A DNA stretch of 64,000 nucleotides from Bradyrhizobium sp. 141 (GTDB lineage Bacteria; Pseudomonadota; Alphaproteobacteria; Rhizobiales; Xanthobacteraceae): NCBI RefSeq assembly GCF_023074055.1, contig NZ_JADPKR010000108.1, forward strand, positions 434,001-498,000. The letters run 5' to 3'. The notes under the pieces were generated by a model. The model was not told the DNA's origin. It worked only from the letters and a program-made list of their open reading frames with translations, and made no database searches. A program made the position numbers and the translations under genes. Every line of letters begins with the position of its first letter. Positions within the stretch are counted from its first letter, which is position 1. Below are positions 8,132 to 16,397 of this stretch, one piece after another.

Positions 8132-9265
8132 ATGAATGAAGCGATCAGACCGGGCTCCGACAATCCGCCGCAGGCTCAAGAGGGGCCGGAACTGTCGGTC
8201 ATCGTCCCGACCTTCAACGAGCGCGACAATGTCACGGTATTGTACCGGCGGCTGGAGGCAACGCTTGCCAACGTCGCCTGGGAGGTCGTGTTCGTCGACG
8301 ACAATTCGCCCGACGGCACCTGGGACGTCGTGCGCGCGCTGGCGCAGCAGGACAGCCGCGTGCGCTGTGTCCGCCGCATCGGCCGCCGCGGTCTGTCAGG
8401 CGCCTGTATCGAGGGCATCCTGGCCTCGAGTGCACCGTTTGTCGCCGTGATCGACGCCGATCTCCAGCACGACGAAGCGCAGCTGCCGAAGATGCTGTTG
8501 CTGCTCGCAAGCGATCAGGCCGACCTCGTCGTCGGTAGCCGCTATATCGAGGGCTACAAGAGCGAAGGCTTCAACAAGCAACGCGCGGGCGCCAGCGCGC
8601 TCGCGACCGAGTTCGCAAGGAAGATGCTGCGGGTCGAGATCGCCGATCCCATGAGCGGCTTCTTCATGATGCGCCGCGATCGTTTCGAGCAGCTCGCGCC
8701 GCAGCTTTCCGTGCACGGCTTCAAGATCCTGCTCGACGTCGTCGCGACCGCGCACGGCAGCTTGCGGGCGGTCGAGATCCCCTACACCTTCGGCGCCCGC
8801 CAGCACGGCGAGAGCAAGCTGGATTCCATGGTCGCGCTCGACTTCCTCGGTCTCGTGCTGGCCAAGCTGAGCAACGACATCGTCTCGCTGCGCTTCATCC
8901 TGTTCGCGATGGTCGGCGGCATCGGCCTCGTGGTGCACTTGACTACGCTGTTCATCGGACTTCAGCTGTTCAAGGCGCCGTTCGCGGAGGCGCAGGCCGC
9001 CGGCGCCATCGTCGCCATGACCAGCAACTTCATCCTCAACAACTTCCTGACCTATCGCGACCAGCGGCTGAGGGGCTTTGCGCTGCTGCGCGGCCTGATC
9101 GCCTTCTACATCGTTTGCAGCGTCGGCCTGCTCGCCAATGTCGGCGTCGCCTTCTCGGTCTACGACCAGGAGCCGATCTGGTGGCTGGCCGGCATGGCTG
9201 GTGCACTGATGGGCGTGGTGTGGAACTACGCGATGTCAGGCCTGTTCGTCTGGCGCAAGAAATAA
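8132..9265 (+). CDS. Family 2 glycosyltransferase fused to a GtrA-like membrane domain
   Basis: A 377-aa fusion. Residues about 22-240 are a GT-A glycosyltransferase of the dolichyl/undecaprenyl-phosphate mannose synthase type: LSVIVPTFNE, VFVDDNSPDGTW, and the metal-binding DADLQHD. The last 120 residues hold four helices of the GtrA family, with LNNFLTYRD. Such proteins load a sugar onto undecaprenyl phosphate and help flip it. The next gene, a GT39-like transferase that would use such a donor, starts 6 bp later, so the pair is likely one operon for decorating lipid A, an exopolymer or protein. Confidence 0.9.
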   Translation: MNEAIRPGSDNPPQAQEGPELSVIVPTFNERDNVTVLYRRLEATLANVAWEVVFVDDNSPDGTWDVVRALAQQDSRVRCVRRIGRRGLSGACIEGILASSAPFVAVIDADLQHDEAQLPKMLLLLASDQADLVVGSRYIEGYKSEGFNKQRAGASALATEFARKMLRVEIADPMSGFFMMRRDRFEQLAPQLSVHGFKILLDVVATAHGSLRAVEIPYTFGARQHGESKLDSMVALDFLGLVLAKLSNDIVSLRFILFAMVGGIGLVVHLTTLFIGLQLFKAPFAEAQAAGAIVAMTSNFILNNFLTYRDQRLRGFALLRGLIAFYIVCSVGLLANVGVAFSVYDQEPIWWLAGMAGALMGVVWNYAMSGLFVWRKK

Positions 9266-9271
9266 CCCACG

Positions 9272-10774
9272 ATGGGCGGAGCTGACGCGCGGATCATCCG
9301 CAACACCGCGCTGCTGATTCTCGCGCTGGTGACCCTGCGGCTCGTCGCGGCCGCGTTCACGCCGATCACGTTCGACGAAGCCTATTATTGGATGTGGTCG
9401 AAGAATCTGGCAGGCGGCTACTACGACCACCCGCCGATGGTCGCCTACGTCATCCGCGCCGGCACTGTGATCGCCGGCGACACCGAGCTCGGCGTCCGCC
9501 TGGTCTCGATCCTGCTGGCGCTGCCGATGAGCTATGCGGTCTATCGCTCTGCCGCCATCCTGTTCGGCGGTGCGCGCGTGGCCGCCACCAGCGCCATCCT
9601 GCTCAACGTGACCATGATGGCCTCCGTCGGCACGCTGATCGTGACGCCCGATGCGCCGCTGCTGGTCGCATCCAGCTTCGTGCTGTTCTTCCTCGCCAAG
9701 GTGCTGGAGACCGGCCGCGGCGCCTGGTGGCTCGCGGTCGGTGCGGCCGTCGGCGCGGCGCTGCTGTCGAAATACACGGCGATGTTCTTCGGGCTGGCGA
9801 TCCTGATCTGGCTCGCTGCCGTGCCGAAGCTACGGCGCTGGTTTCTCTCGCCCTGGCCCTATCTCGGCGGCCTCGTTGCACTCGCGCTGTTCTTGCCGGT
9901 GATCCTCTGGAATGCGGACCATCAATGGGTCTCGTTCGCAAAGCAGCTCGGACGCGCGAAGATCGAAGACTTTCGTCCGGTCTTCATCGCCGAGCTGATC
10001 CCGACCCAGATCGCGTTCGCAACCCCGCTGGTGTTCATCCTCGGTGCGATGGGCCTGCACGCACTGACCTGGCGGCGCGCCGGCGCGCTGGCCTCGCGCG
10101 TGCTGATCGAGACGATGTTCTGGACCATCGTCGCCTATTTCGTCTGGCATTCGCTGCATGCCCGCGTCGAGGCCAACTGGTTTGCGCCGGTCTATCCGCC
10201 CTTCGTCGTCGCCGCGGCCGCCGCCGCCAACCTCGTGCAATGGAAGCTGCGTGCGCGGCGCCTGGTGGATTTCTGCCTGCGCTGGGCCGCGCCCGTCGGG
10301 ATCGTGATGTTTGCCGCGCTGATCGTGCAGGCCAACACCGGCTGGCTCTCCGGTTATCGTCGCGATGCCACCGTGCGCAGCGTCGGCGTCGGCTGGCGCG
10401 AGCTTGCCGCCGAGATCGAGGCCGTGCGCGCGCGCCATGGCGCGACCTGCGTGCTCGCGCAGGACTACGGCACCACGGGCTGGCTCGCCTTCTACTTGCC
10501 GCGCGGCACCTGCGTGGTGCAGCAGAACCAGCGCATCCGCTGGGTCAACATGGGCGAGCCGGATCCAAAGCTTCTTGCGGGCAAGCTGCTCTATGTCGAC
10601 GAGCTGCGTCCGGAGGGGCATCCCGTCTTCAACGACCTCTTTGCGAAGGTCACGCAGGTTGCGCAATTGCAGCGCAAGCGCGGGCCGCTCGTGGTCGAGA
10701 CGTACAGCGTCGATCTGCTGGAAGACGCGAAGGGCGACGTGCTGGACCGCTCACCGCCGCCGGAAGCAAGGTAG
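9272..10774 (+). CDS. GT39/ArnT-like membrane glycosyltransferase
   Basis: A 500-aa GT-C protein with about 11 predicted helices and a C-terminal soluble domain. The first periplasmic loop carries the family motif DEAYYWMWSKN and YYDHPPM, whose acidic residues are catalytic in PMT/ArnT enzymes. It probably transfers the sugar supplied by the preceding lipid-phosphate sugar synthase to an envelope acceptor. It lies 6 bp downstream of that gene and has no clear ribosome-binding site of its own, which suggests translational coupling. The acceptor is unknown. Confidence 0.88.
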   Translation: MGGADARIIRNTALLILALVTLRLVAAAFTPITFDEAYYWMWSKNLAGGYYDHPPMVAYVIRAGTVIAGDTELGVRLVSILLALPMSYAVYRSAAILFGGARVAATSAILLNVTMMASVGTLIVTPDAPLLVASSFVLFFLAKVLETGRGAWWLAVGAAVGAALLSKYTAMFFGLAILIWLAAVPKLRRWFLSPWPYLGGLVALALFLPVILWNADHQWVSFAKQLGRAKIEDFRPVFIAELIPTQIAFATPLVFILGAMGLHALTWRRAGALASRVLIETMFWTIVAYFVWHSLHARVEANWFAPVYPPFVVAAAAAANLVQWKLRARRLVDFCLRWAAPVGIVMFAALIVQANTGWLSGYRRDATVRSVGVGWRELAAEIEAVRARHGATCVLAQDYGTTGWLAFYLPRGTCVVQQNQRIRWVNMGEPDPKLLAGKLLYVDELRPEGHPVFNDLFAKVTQVAQLQRKRGPLVVETYSVDLLEDAKGDVLDRSPPPEAR

Positions 10775-10779
10775 CTGCC

Positions 10780-12666
10780 TCAGTCGATCATTTCGGCCCT
10801 GGCCGCTGCCTGGTCCGGCCTGTCCTGGTCGCGCCAGAACCAGACGGTCACGATCCCGGAGCGGCCTCGGACCTGGGCGAGCAGGGGGCCTGACAGAACG
10901 CCGTCGGGAGCTCCGTGGAAGTCGGCCGCATCGAGCAACGTATCGCTCAACGCGAGCCGCGCGCCGTTCTGAGCGGCGACTTCCATCAGCCGGCTCGCGA
11001 CGTTGACCGTGTCCCCTGTCGCCGTGATGTGCTGGTGACTTTCGCCGAGGCGGGAGGCGACGATCTCGCCGAAATGCGCGCCGATCTTGAAGCCGAGCCG
11101 ATCGCCGATTGCTGACGGCAGCGAGGCGATCCAGCGTTCGACGCCGCGATGCAGGTCGATCGAACATTTCAGCGCGCGTGCCGCATCATCGGGCATCGCG
11201 CCCGGCAGTCCGAACAGAAGCATGGCGCCGTCGCCGAGAAAGCCGGTGATCGTGCCGCCGCAATCGACCGCGGTCTTGTCGATCAGTGCGTGAAATGCCT
11301 TCAGGATTTCCTGGATCGCGTCCGGCTCGGTCTGCTCGCTCAAACCCGTGAAGCCGGAGAGATCGATGAAGACGACGGCCGCGTTTTGCCGGACGGGTTT
11401 TGACAGAAAATCCGGATCGCGCGCCAACCATTCCTGCACCGCAGGCGCCTGGAGCCGGGCGAGCGACCTGCTCTTGGCAGCGAGATATTGCGTGCGTCGG
11501 CCTCCGGCCCACAGCTGCACGCCGGCGAAGATCGCAACCGGGGGCACTGCGGCGGCAAGCGTGGTTGCTGCATTCAGCCAGACGCCATGGGTGAACGCGA
11601 ACGTATTGAGCCCGGCCCAGGCGATCATCACCGCGGCCGCCGCCATGATGCCGAGCGCGCTGCGCCGCCAGGCCAGCAAGCCGACCAGCAACATCGGCAG
11701 CAGGATCGCAGCGAGCGCGTCGGCGATACGAACCCGGTAATCGCGCACGATGCCGTCGCCGGCAACGAGATGGGTGATCGCAGTCGACACCACTTCGACG
11801 CCGGGCATCAGGGAATCGAACGGTGTGGGATAGAAGTCGCCGCCGCCGGCGACCGAGGCGCCGATCACGACGATCCGGTTCTCGATCGCGGCGCGATTGA
11901 GCGTGCCGTCGAAGATGCTCTGTGCGCTGACGGTGCGGATGGTGCGTCGCGGGCCGTAATAGGTGATCGGCAGCGCGAAATCGGTGTCGGTCGGCACCGC
12001 GCGATCGCCGAGCATGAGACGATCCGGCGCGATCGTCAGCGGCTTGTCGAGCGCGCGCGTCGCGACGCGCAAGGGGAACGACAGTTCGACCTTGTCGTGC
12101 GTCCGGAACAGCATCGGCACCGAGAGAGGTGAGCCTGATTGTCCCGTCGCGACATTGACGACGCCGACCTCGGCGTGGTCGGCGAACGCCGGCAACGGCA
12201 GCAGGAAGCGTTCGGCCTGCGGCAGCACGGCGAGGGGGCCCTGGCTGCCGGCCTCGACGGTCTCGCTGGCGCTGGGAAAGATCGCCGCGGCGGCGAGCAC
12301 CATGGGGCCGGTGGCGAGCGTGTTTGCCAGTGTCGCATCTCCGATCGCGGCGCTGCGGTCGACCAGCAACAGGTCGATCGCGACGACCTTCGGCTTGAAC
12401 TGCACGATGGTGTCGACGACACGGGCGAGATCGGCGCGCGGCAGCGGATAGCTGCCGCCGCGCTTCACCACAGTGTCGTCGATCGCGACGATGGTGACGA
12501 GATCGGGCGGACGCTGCACGCCGCGAACCTGGGTCCGCCAATCGGTCAGCGTTGCCTCGAGGCGGTCGAGAAAGCGCAGATGACCGTGGGCGTGCGCGGC
12601 ATAGATGCCTGCGCCCCACAGCGCGGTGAGGATGAGTGCCACCAGGATCTGAACGCGTCTAGTCAC
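10780..12666 (-). CDS. CHASE2-domain class III nucleotide cyclase
   Basis: About 628 aa: a membrane helix, an extracytoplasmic CHASE2 sensor (VTIVAIDD, KVVAIDLLLVD), three more helices, then a class III cyclase domain. FIDLSGFT and FLGDGAMLLFG give the metal aspartates and DTVNVASRLME the Asn/Arg pair. The usual purine-binding Lys (as in NKFLGDG of the cyclase at 2687) is Gly here (TGFLGDG), so nucleotide specificity or activity is open. The start is uncertain: I take GTG 12666; a TTG at 12750 would add residues encoded by a tandem repeat. Downstream of the FecR-like gene, probably in one operon. Confidence 0.87.
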   Translation of the reverse strand: MTRRVQILVALILTALWGAGIYAAHAHGHLRFLDRLEATLTDWRTQVRGVQRPPDLVTIVAIDDTVVKRGGSYPLPRADLARVVDTIVQFKPKVVAIDLLLVDRSAAIGDATLANTLATGPMVLAAAAIFPSASETVEAGSQGPLAVLPQAERFLLPLPAFADHAEVGVVNVATGQSGSPLSVPMLFRTHDKVELSFPLRVATRALDKPLTIAPDRLMLGDRAVPTDTDFALPITYYGPRRTIRTVSAQSIFDGTLNRAAIENRIVVIGASVAGGGDFYPTPFDSLMPGVEVVSTAITHLVAGDGIVRDYRVRIADALAAILLPMLLVGLLAWRRSALGIMAAAAVMIAWAGLNTFAFTHGVWLNAATTLAAAVPPVAIFAGVQLWAGGRRTQYLAAKSRSLARLQAPAVQEWLARDPDFLSKPVRQNAAVVFIDLSGFTGLSEQTEPDAIQEILKAFHALIDKTAVDCGGTITGFLGDGAMLLFGLPGAMPDDAARALKCSIDLHRGVERWIASLPSAIGDRLGFKIGAHFGEIVASRLGESHQHITATGDTVNVASRLMEVAAQNGARLALSDTLLDAADFHGAPDGVLSGPLLAQVRGRSGIVTVWFWRDQDRPDQAAARAEMID

Positions 12667-12699
12667 TACGTGCTGCAATCTTCTTTGCTCTAAGTCCTG

Positions 12700-12757
12700 T
12701 TGACCAAGCCCTATTGACCAAGCCTTATTGACCAAGTCTTTATTGACCAAGTCTTGC
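12700..12757. repeat. TTGACCAAG tandem repeat at the fecR-cyclase junction
   Basis: Four copies of TTGACCAAG(C/T)C(C/T)TA start at 12700, 12714, 12728 and 12743 (14, 14 and 15 bp apart). The last copy spans the stop codon of the FecR-like gene. Read on the minus strand, each copy contains a TTGGTCAA, so the array offers repeated in-frame TTG codons before the cyclase. Confidence 0.85.
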
Positions 12758-13261
12758 CATCAGCGCGTCAACGCGCGGTCGGCCCCATGTCTTGACGGTC
12801 AACGCGCCGGTCCCTTCCACGTCGACGCCTTCGCCGGGGCCGAGAACGACGCCACGCCCACGAGCCCTGCGGCTGACGCCGACGCGGCCGTCAGCGACGA
12901 AGACGGATGTCTTGGCCTCAGCGACATCGACGGCCCATCTGGTGCCGCGAACCGCGGCAATCGCCTGCGGGGTCAGCACCTTGAAGGGAGTGCCGCCGGG
13001 CTTCTTGGGCACCTCGATCAGCAGGGCTTTGCTGCTCAACTCCACGGAGTCTATATGTCCGTCGCGGTTGGCGTCCTTAAGTTCAAATCTGGCGCCGTTT
13101 TCTGCAACGATGGTGATGCCGTTGTCGCAGCGCCAGGTCTGCGTGCTCGCGGCTGAAATCGACGCCGCGCAACCGGCATTGGCAGTCTGCGCGGCCGCAT
13201 GTCCCATCAATAGAGTCGACCACGCCAGCGCGAAACATCCGGCGCGCGCGAACCTTCTCAT
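12740..13261 (-). CDS. FecR-domain exported protein
   Basis: A 173-aa protein: signal peptide (RRFARAGCFALAWSTLLMGHAAAQ), then an EF-hand-like stretch DANRDGHIDS, and a FecR-type domain with TPQAIAAVRGTRWAVDV, VFVADGRVGVSRR and a LGPGEGVDV close. FecR-like proteins are periplasmic; in this context they commonly pair with CHASE2 proteins and may present or sense a signal. GGAGG precedes ATG 13261, so that start is preferred over one 27 bp upstream. It ends at the repeat array before the CHASE2 cyclase. A perfect palindrome lies 43 bp upstream. Confidence 0.82.
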   Translation of the reverse strand: MRRFARAGCFALAWSTLLMGHAAAQTANAGCAASISAASTQTWRCDNGITIVAENGARFELKDANRDGHIDSVELSSKALLIEVPKKPGGTPFKVLTPQAIAAVRGTRWAVDVAEAKTSVFVADGRVGVSRRARGRGVVLGPGEGVDVEGTGALTVKTWGRPRVDALMARLGQ

Positions 13262-13303
13262 GCCAGCCTCCATTTGCGTGCCCGGCACAGTTCAAGGCGA
13301 TGT

Positions 13304-13321
13304 TGATACGGTACCGTATCA
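13304..13321. promoter_or_regulatory. Perfect 18-bp palindrome, probable repressor operator
   Basis: TGATACGGTACCGTATCA is its own reverse complement without a gap. It lies 43 bp upstream of the FecR-like start. Uninterrupted palindromes of this length and type resemble TetR-family operators; no regulator gene is adjacent, so the binding protein is unknown. Confidence 0.55.
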
Positions 13322-13702
13322 CCCGCGGAGGCTGCTGAAAAGTGCCGCCCACGCAGCTATTTCCTCAGCACAGCATTTTCCAGCCCGGCGCGATCAACTT
13401 TCGGTCAGGGGCGAGTGCCGTGCGGCGCGTGATGGCATGAGCGGCCCACCGCAGGCGGCCATGAGACGTGAAGGGGCGCATCGCGCACCAGCCTCGCGCA
13501 ACGCTTTCCCGTTATCGTGCGGGCATTGAAGACCACGAAAAGGACTTGGTTGGATGCGCTTAGAGAGGCGGCCGGAGACGTTTGCTGAATGCGCCGATCC
13601 GGCCGAGAATTATGGTTAACAGACGCGCCTAAGTCCGTAGTTCTGCGGGCTTTTTTCTCAGAATGAGACAGCGTTGACGAGCCGCCCCACATCTGCCCGA
13701 AC

Positions 13703-13717
13703 TTAATCCGCATTTAA
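13703..13717. promoter_or_regulatory. CtrA-type binding site TTAA-N7-TTAA
   Basis: TTAATCCGCATTTAA matches the full alphaproteobacterial CtrA consensus exactly, 111 bp upstream of the DUF2778 start. CtrA controls cell-cycle and envelope genes in this class. A third TTAA follows at about 13730. Confidence 0.5.
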
Positions 13718-13827
13718 CTAAAAGTCGCCTTAATGACGCTCCGACCCTCTGCGAGATGCTGTTCCCGGATCGTGACCAGCGGCACTTTGAAGGGGGACCG
13801 AGTGACACCGTCCTGGACGCAAGGCGA

Positions 13828-14991
13828 ATGAGTAAGAGTATCGCTGCGCAGAGTAACGCGGCACGGAAGTCCAAGAAATTCTCCAAGAATTATTCGCGGA
13901 AATCTTCCCGGAAAATGACCACGACCAATTGGCTTGGCGCCGCGGCGATCGGCTGCGTCGTGATGGGCGCCGGCTGGACCATCTACAACAACGTGCTCGG
14001 GGCCAGCGTCTATCCGACCGTCGGCAGCACCGGCTACGACGAGCCGGTGATCAAGCGCGCGCCCAGGGTCGCGCTGCGCGAGGCGGGCGAGGCCGTCAGG
14101 GAGGCCTTTGCGGTCTTGCCCGACCGATTGCAGGTCGCCGCGCCGATCTCCCGCGAGATGTTCAACGAACGCTTTGCCGCCGCTGCGACGCAGGGCGTGA
14201 CCTCCAATGCGGCTAGCGCCGCGCCAGCGACCCAGGTTGCGATGGCCAAGGACGCGCCGAAGCAGAGCGTGATCGCGAAGGTCGCGGAAGCGCTGAAGCC
14301 GTCGGCCAAAACCACTGACAAGACCGCGGACAAGGCCAAGCGCGCTCCGGATGCCCAGATGCAACTCGCCTCGGCCGATCCGGCCCAGATCGTGCCGGCA
14401 CCCGAGGCGAAGCCGAAATCGTTCGCCGATCGCGCCAAGGCGGCGGTGATGTCCATCACGGGTCCTCGCCAGTCGATGGTCGAAAAACTCTGGGGCAAGC
14501 GCGAGCCGTCCGGGGGGCTGCTCGCTTATGCCTCGGCCGATGCCAGCATCACCGCGTCCATCGCGCCGAAGGAGCAGAACCCGATGCTCGGCGGCGCGCC
14601 GCCCTATGAGCGCGATACCGCGGTCTACGACATCACTGCCAAGACGGTCTATCTGCCCGACGGCACCAAGCTCGAGGCGCATTCCGGCCTCGGCTCCAAT
14701 CTCGACGATCCGCGCTCCCAGCGCACCCGCATGCGCGGCGTGACACCGCCGCACATCTACACGCTGAAGCCGCGCGAGGCGCTGTTCCACGGCGTGCCCG
14801 CGCTGCGCCTGACCCCGATCGGCGGCGAGAGCGCGATCTACGGCCGCGACGGCCTGCTCGCCCACACCTTCATGCTCGGGCCGAACGGCGATTCCAACGG
14901 CTGCGTGTCGTTCAAGGACTATTACGCGTTCCTCGACGCCTACCGCAACAAGGGCATCCGCAAGCTCGCGGTGCTGGCGCGGGTGGAGTAA
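13828..14991 (+). CDS. Membrane-anchored DUF2778 (L,D-transpeptidase-like) protein
   Basis: 387 aa: a short Lys/Arg/Ser-rich cytoplasmic tail, one transmembrane helix (about residues 33-50), a long Ala/Lys-rich linker, and a C-terminal DUF2778 domain from about residue 270. That domain has EAHSGLGS, GVTPPHIYTL and the catalytic-type DSNGCVSF, the His/Cys pattern of L,D-transpeptidase-like enzymes; the Tlde1 type VI effectors share this domain. Here the anchor and the absence of a secretion or immunity gene favour a housekeeping wall-modifying role. AAGG precedes the ATG; a CtrA-type box is upstream. Confidence 0.85.
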   Translation: MSKSIAAQSNAARKSKKFSKNYSRKSSRKMTTTNWLGAAAIGCVVMGAGWTIYNNVLGASVYPTVGSTGYDEPVIKRAPRVALREAGEAVREAFAVLPDRLQVAAPISREMFNERFAAAATQGVTSNAASAAPATQVAMAKDAPKQSVIAKVAEALKPSAKTTDKTADKAKRAPDAQMQLASADPAQIVPAPEAKPKSFADRAKAAVMSITGPRQSMVEKLWGKREPSGGLLAYASADASITASIAPKEQNPMLGGAPPYERDTAVYDITAKTVYLPDGTKLEAHSGLGSNLDDPRSQRTRMRGVTPPHIYTLKPREALFHGVPALRLTPIGGESAIYGRDGLLAHTFMLGPNGDSNGCVSFKDYYAFLDAYRNKGIRKLAVLARVE

Positions 14992-15021
14992 GGCCGACGC
15001 GGTGCGCCGGAGCGGGCCGAG

Positions 15022-16386
15022 CTATCGCTTGACGAAGGTGAAGCTGCACGGACGCAGTTCGTTGCGTTTGCCGCTGCCGCGGCTACGCTCGAATTGCGCG
15101 TCGATCGTGTACCCATACGGCGAGCCGGGAGCGCTATTGTTGACCGTGTATGCGCTCGGACCCGTGAGGCCCCGTGCACTGAGCGTGGTCTTCCCGTCAG
15201 CCGATACCTGTCCGTCGATTGCGAGCGTGCTGTTTGTACGCGGGTCCCGATCCTCCGCATGAAATACGCCGTCGGCGATGGTGGCCGACAGGGTTCGGGT
15301 ATAGCCCAACGCCTTGCCGGAGCTGGCGCAGTTCACGGTGACGTCCCACTTGCCATCGAACATCCTGCTCTCGCCGGTCGCAGGTGCCAGCGCCACCTTC
15401 TGCTTCAGGCCGTCGATCCGGGCCTTGGCGAGACTGGCGAAGCTGCAACTCGAAAATCGCGCCAGATGATCCTCGAAGGCGCTGACGGTGCCGATGGTGT
15501 CGGCCGCCTTCCAGTGCGCCTCCGCGGATGCGCAAGGGTCGGGCCGCGGCGCGGCTTGCGGCGCCGCAGGGGCGACCGTGACCGACACCGGGCCGTTCAG
15601 ATAGAACTTGCCGATGATCGACAGCGACAGTTCCGGAAGCTGCGTCTTGCCGCTGGCGTCATAGACCTCGCTGCTGATGTCGCGAAAGACGTCGCCGATC
15701 TCGTGCGGCTCCTCGATGTGCTTGAGGAACGCCGTCGTGTAGGGGCTGTTGCGGCCGGTACCATCGGCGGCGACCTGGCCAGACTGCGTCGAGAACGACA
15801 CGATCGTGCCGCGCGGCGCTTCGACCTTCGACAGGCCGCGTCCGACCGAGGCGGCGCGCGTCGCAGAGCGCTTCAGCATGTCGGCCAGCGGATTGTCGCG
15901 GCAGGAATCGAGCACCAGGATGCGCAGGTTCTTGGCTTGCTGCAGGTCGTTCACGATGTCGTCGACCCGCACGAAACGCTTGAGGTCGGCCTCATCGGTC
16001 AGCGTGGCGTCGACAGGCATCAGATAGTTCACGCCGTTGTACTGCATGGCGTGACCGCTGTAGTAGAACAGGGCGACGTCGGCTCTGCTCGCGGCGCGCG
16101 CGAAGCGGATGGTCAGGTCCTGCATGTCGGCCTGGCGCAGGTCGACGCCCTGGATCACCTCGAAACCGCTGCGCCTCAGCGAAGCCGCGACGTCCTCCGC
16201 ATCATGCGACGGGTTGGGAAGTTGCGCCGTCGAGACATAGGCGCCGTTGCCGATCACCAATGCCACCCGCGTGTCCGCCGATGCAGGCCCGATGCAGAGC
16301 GAGACGAAGAACGTCAGACAAAAACCGGGCAGGTAATAATCGCGCAGGCAAAATCCGGCGAAGCAAAATCTGGAAAGAGCACTCAT
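15022..16386 (-). CDS. Secreted caspase-family (peptidase C14) protein
   Basis: 454 aa with an N-terminal signal peptide (cleavage near SADTR, residue 38). The caspase p20-like domain has VALVIGNGAY, the catalytic His112 in YYSGHAMQ and Cys162 in LVLDSCRDNP, so the dyad is intact. A helical stretch rich in short repeats follows, then a beta-rich C-terminal domain of about 110 residues with paired cysteines. Bacterial metacaspase-like proteins cleave after basic residues or act in stress and death pathways; this one would act in the periplasm. GGAAGG precedes the ATG, next to an inverted repeat. Confidence 0.87.
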   Translation of the reverse strand: MSALSRFCFAGFCLRDYYLPGFCLTFFVSLCIGPASADTRVALVIGNGAYVSTAQLPNPSHDAEDVAASLRRSGFEVIQGVDLRQADMQDLTIRFARAASRADVALFYYSGHAMQYNGVNYLMPVDATLTDEADLKRFVRVDDIVNDLQQAKNLRILVLDSCRDNPLADMLKRSATRAASVGRGLSKVEAPRGTIVSFSTQSGQVAADGTGRNSPYTTAFLKHIEEPHEIGDVFRDISSEVYDASGKTQLPELSLSIIGKFYLNGPVSVTVAPAAPQAAPRPDPCASAEAHWKAADTIGTVSAFEDHLARFSSCSFASLAKARIDGLKQKVALAPATGESRMFDGKWDVTVNCASSGKALGYTRTLSATIADGVFHAEDRDPRTNSTLAIDGQVSADGKTTLSARGLTGPSAYTVNNSAPGSPYGYTIDAQFERSRGSGKRNELRPCSFTFVKR

Positions 16387-16397
16387 GAATGCCTTCC

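Larger units (their letters stand above)
13262..13827. other. 566-bp intergenic region between divergent fecR-like and DUF2778 genes
   Basis: No convincing gene. It holds a perfect 18-bp palindrome next to the FecR-like gene, a short hairpin with a T run (CCGTA/TGCGG then GCTTTTTT, near 13635-13658), and a CtrA-type box near the DUF2778 gene. A 102-codon minus-strand frame across 13405-13713 looks fortuitous. Confidence 0.6.

Noticed and set aside
12700..12757. CRISPR-like array at the TTGACCAAG repeats
   Set aside because: Units are 14-15 bp with no spacers. It is a simple tandem repeat.
13405..13713. A 102-codon minus-strand frame in the DUF2778 upstream region
   Set aside because: No ribosome-binding site, unbiased codons, and it covers the CtrA box and the T run. 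Probably fortuitous.
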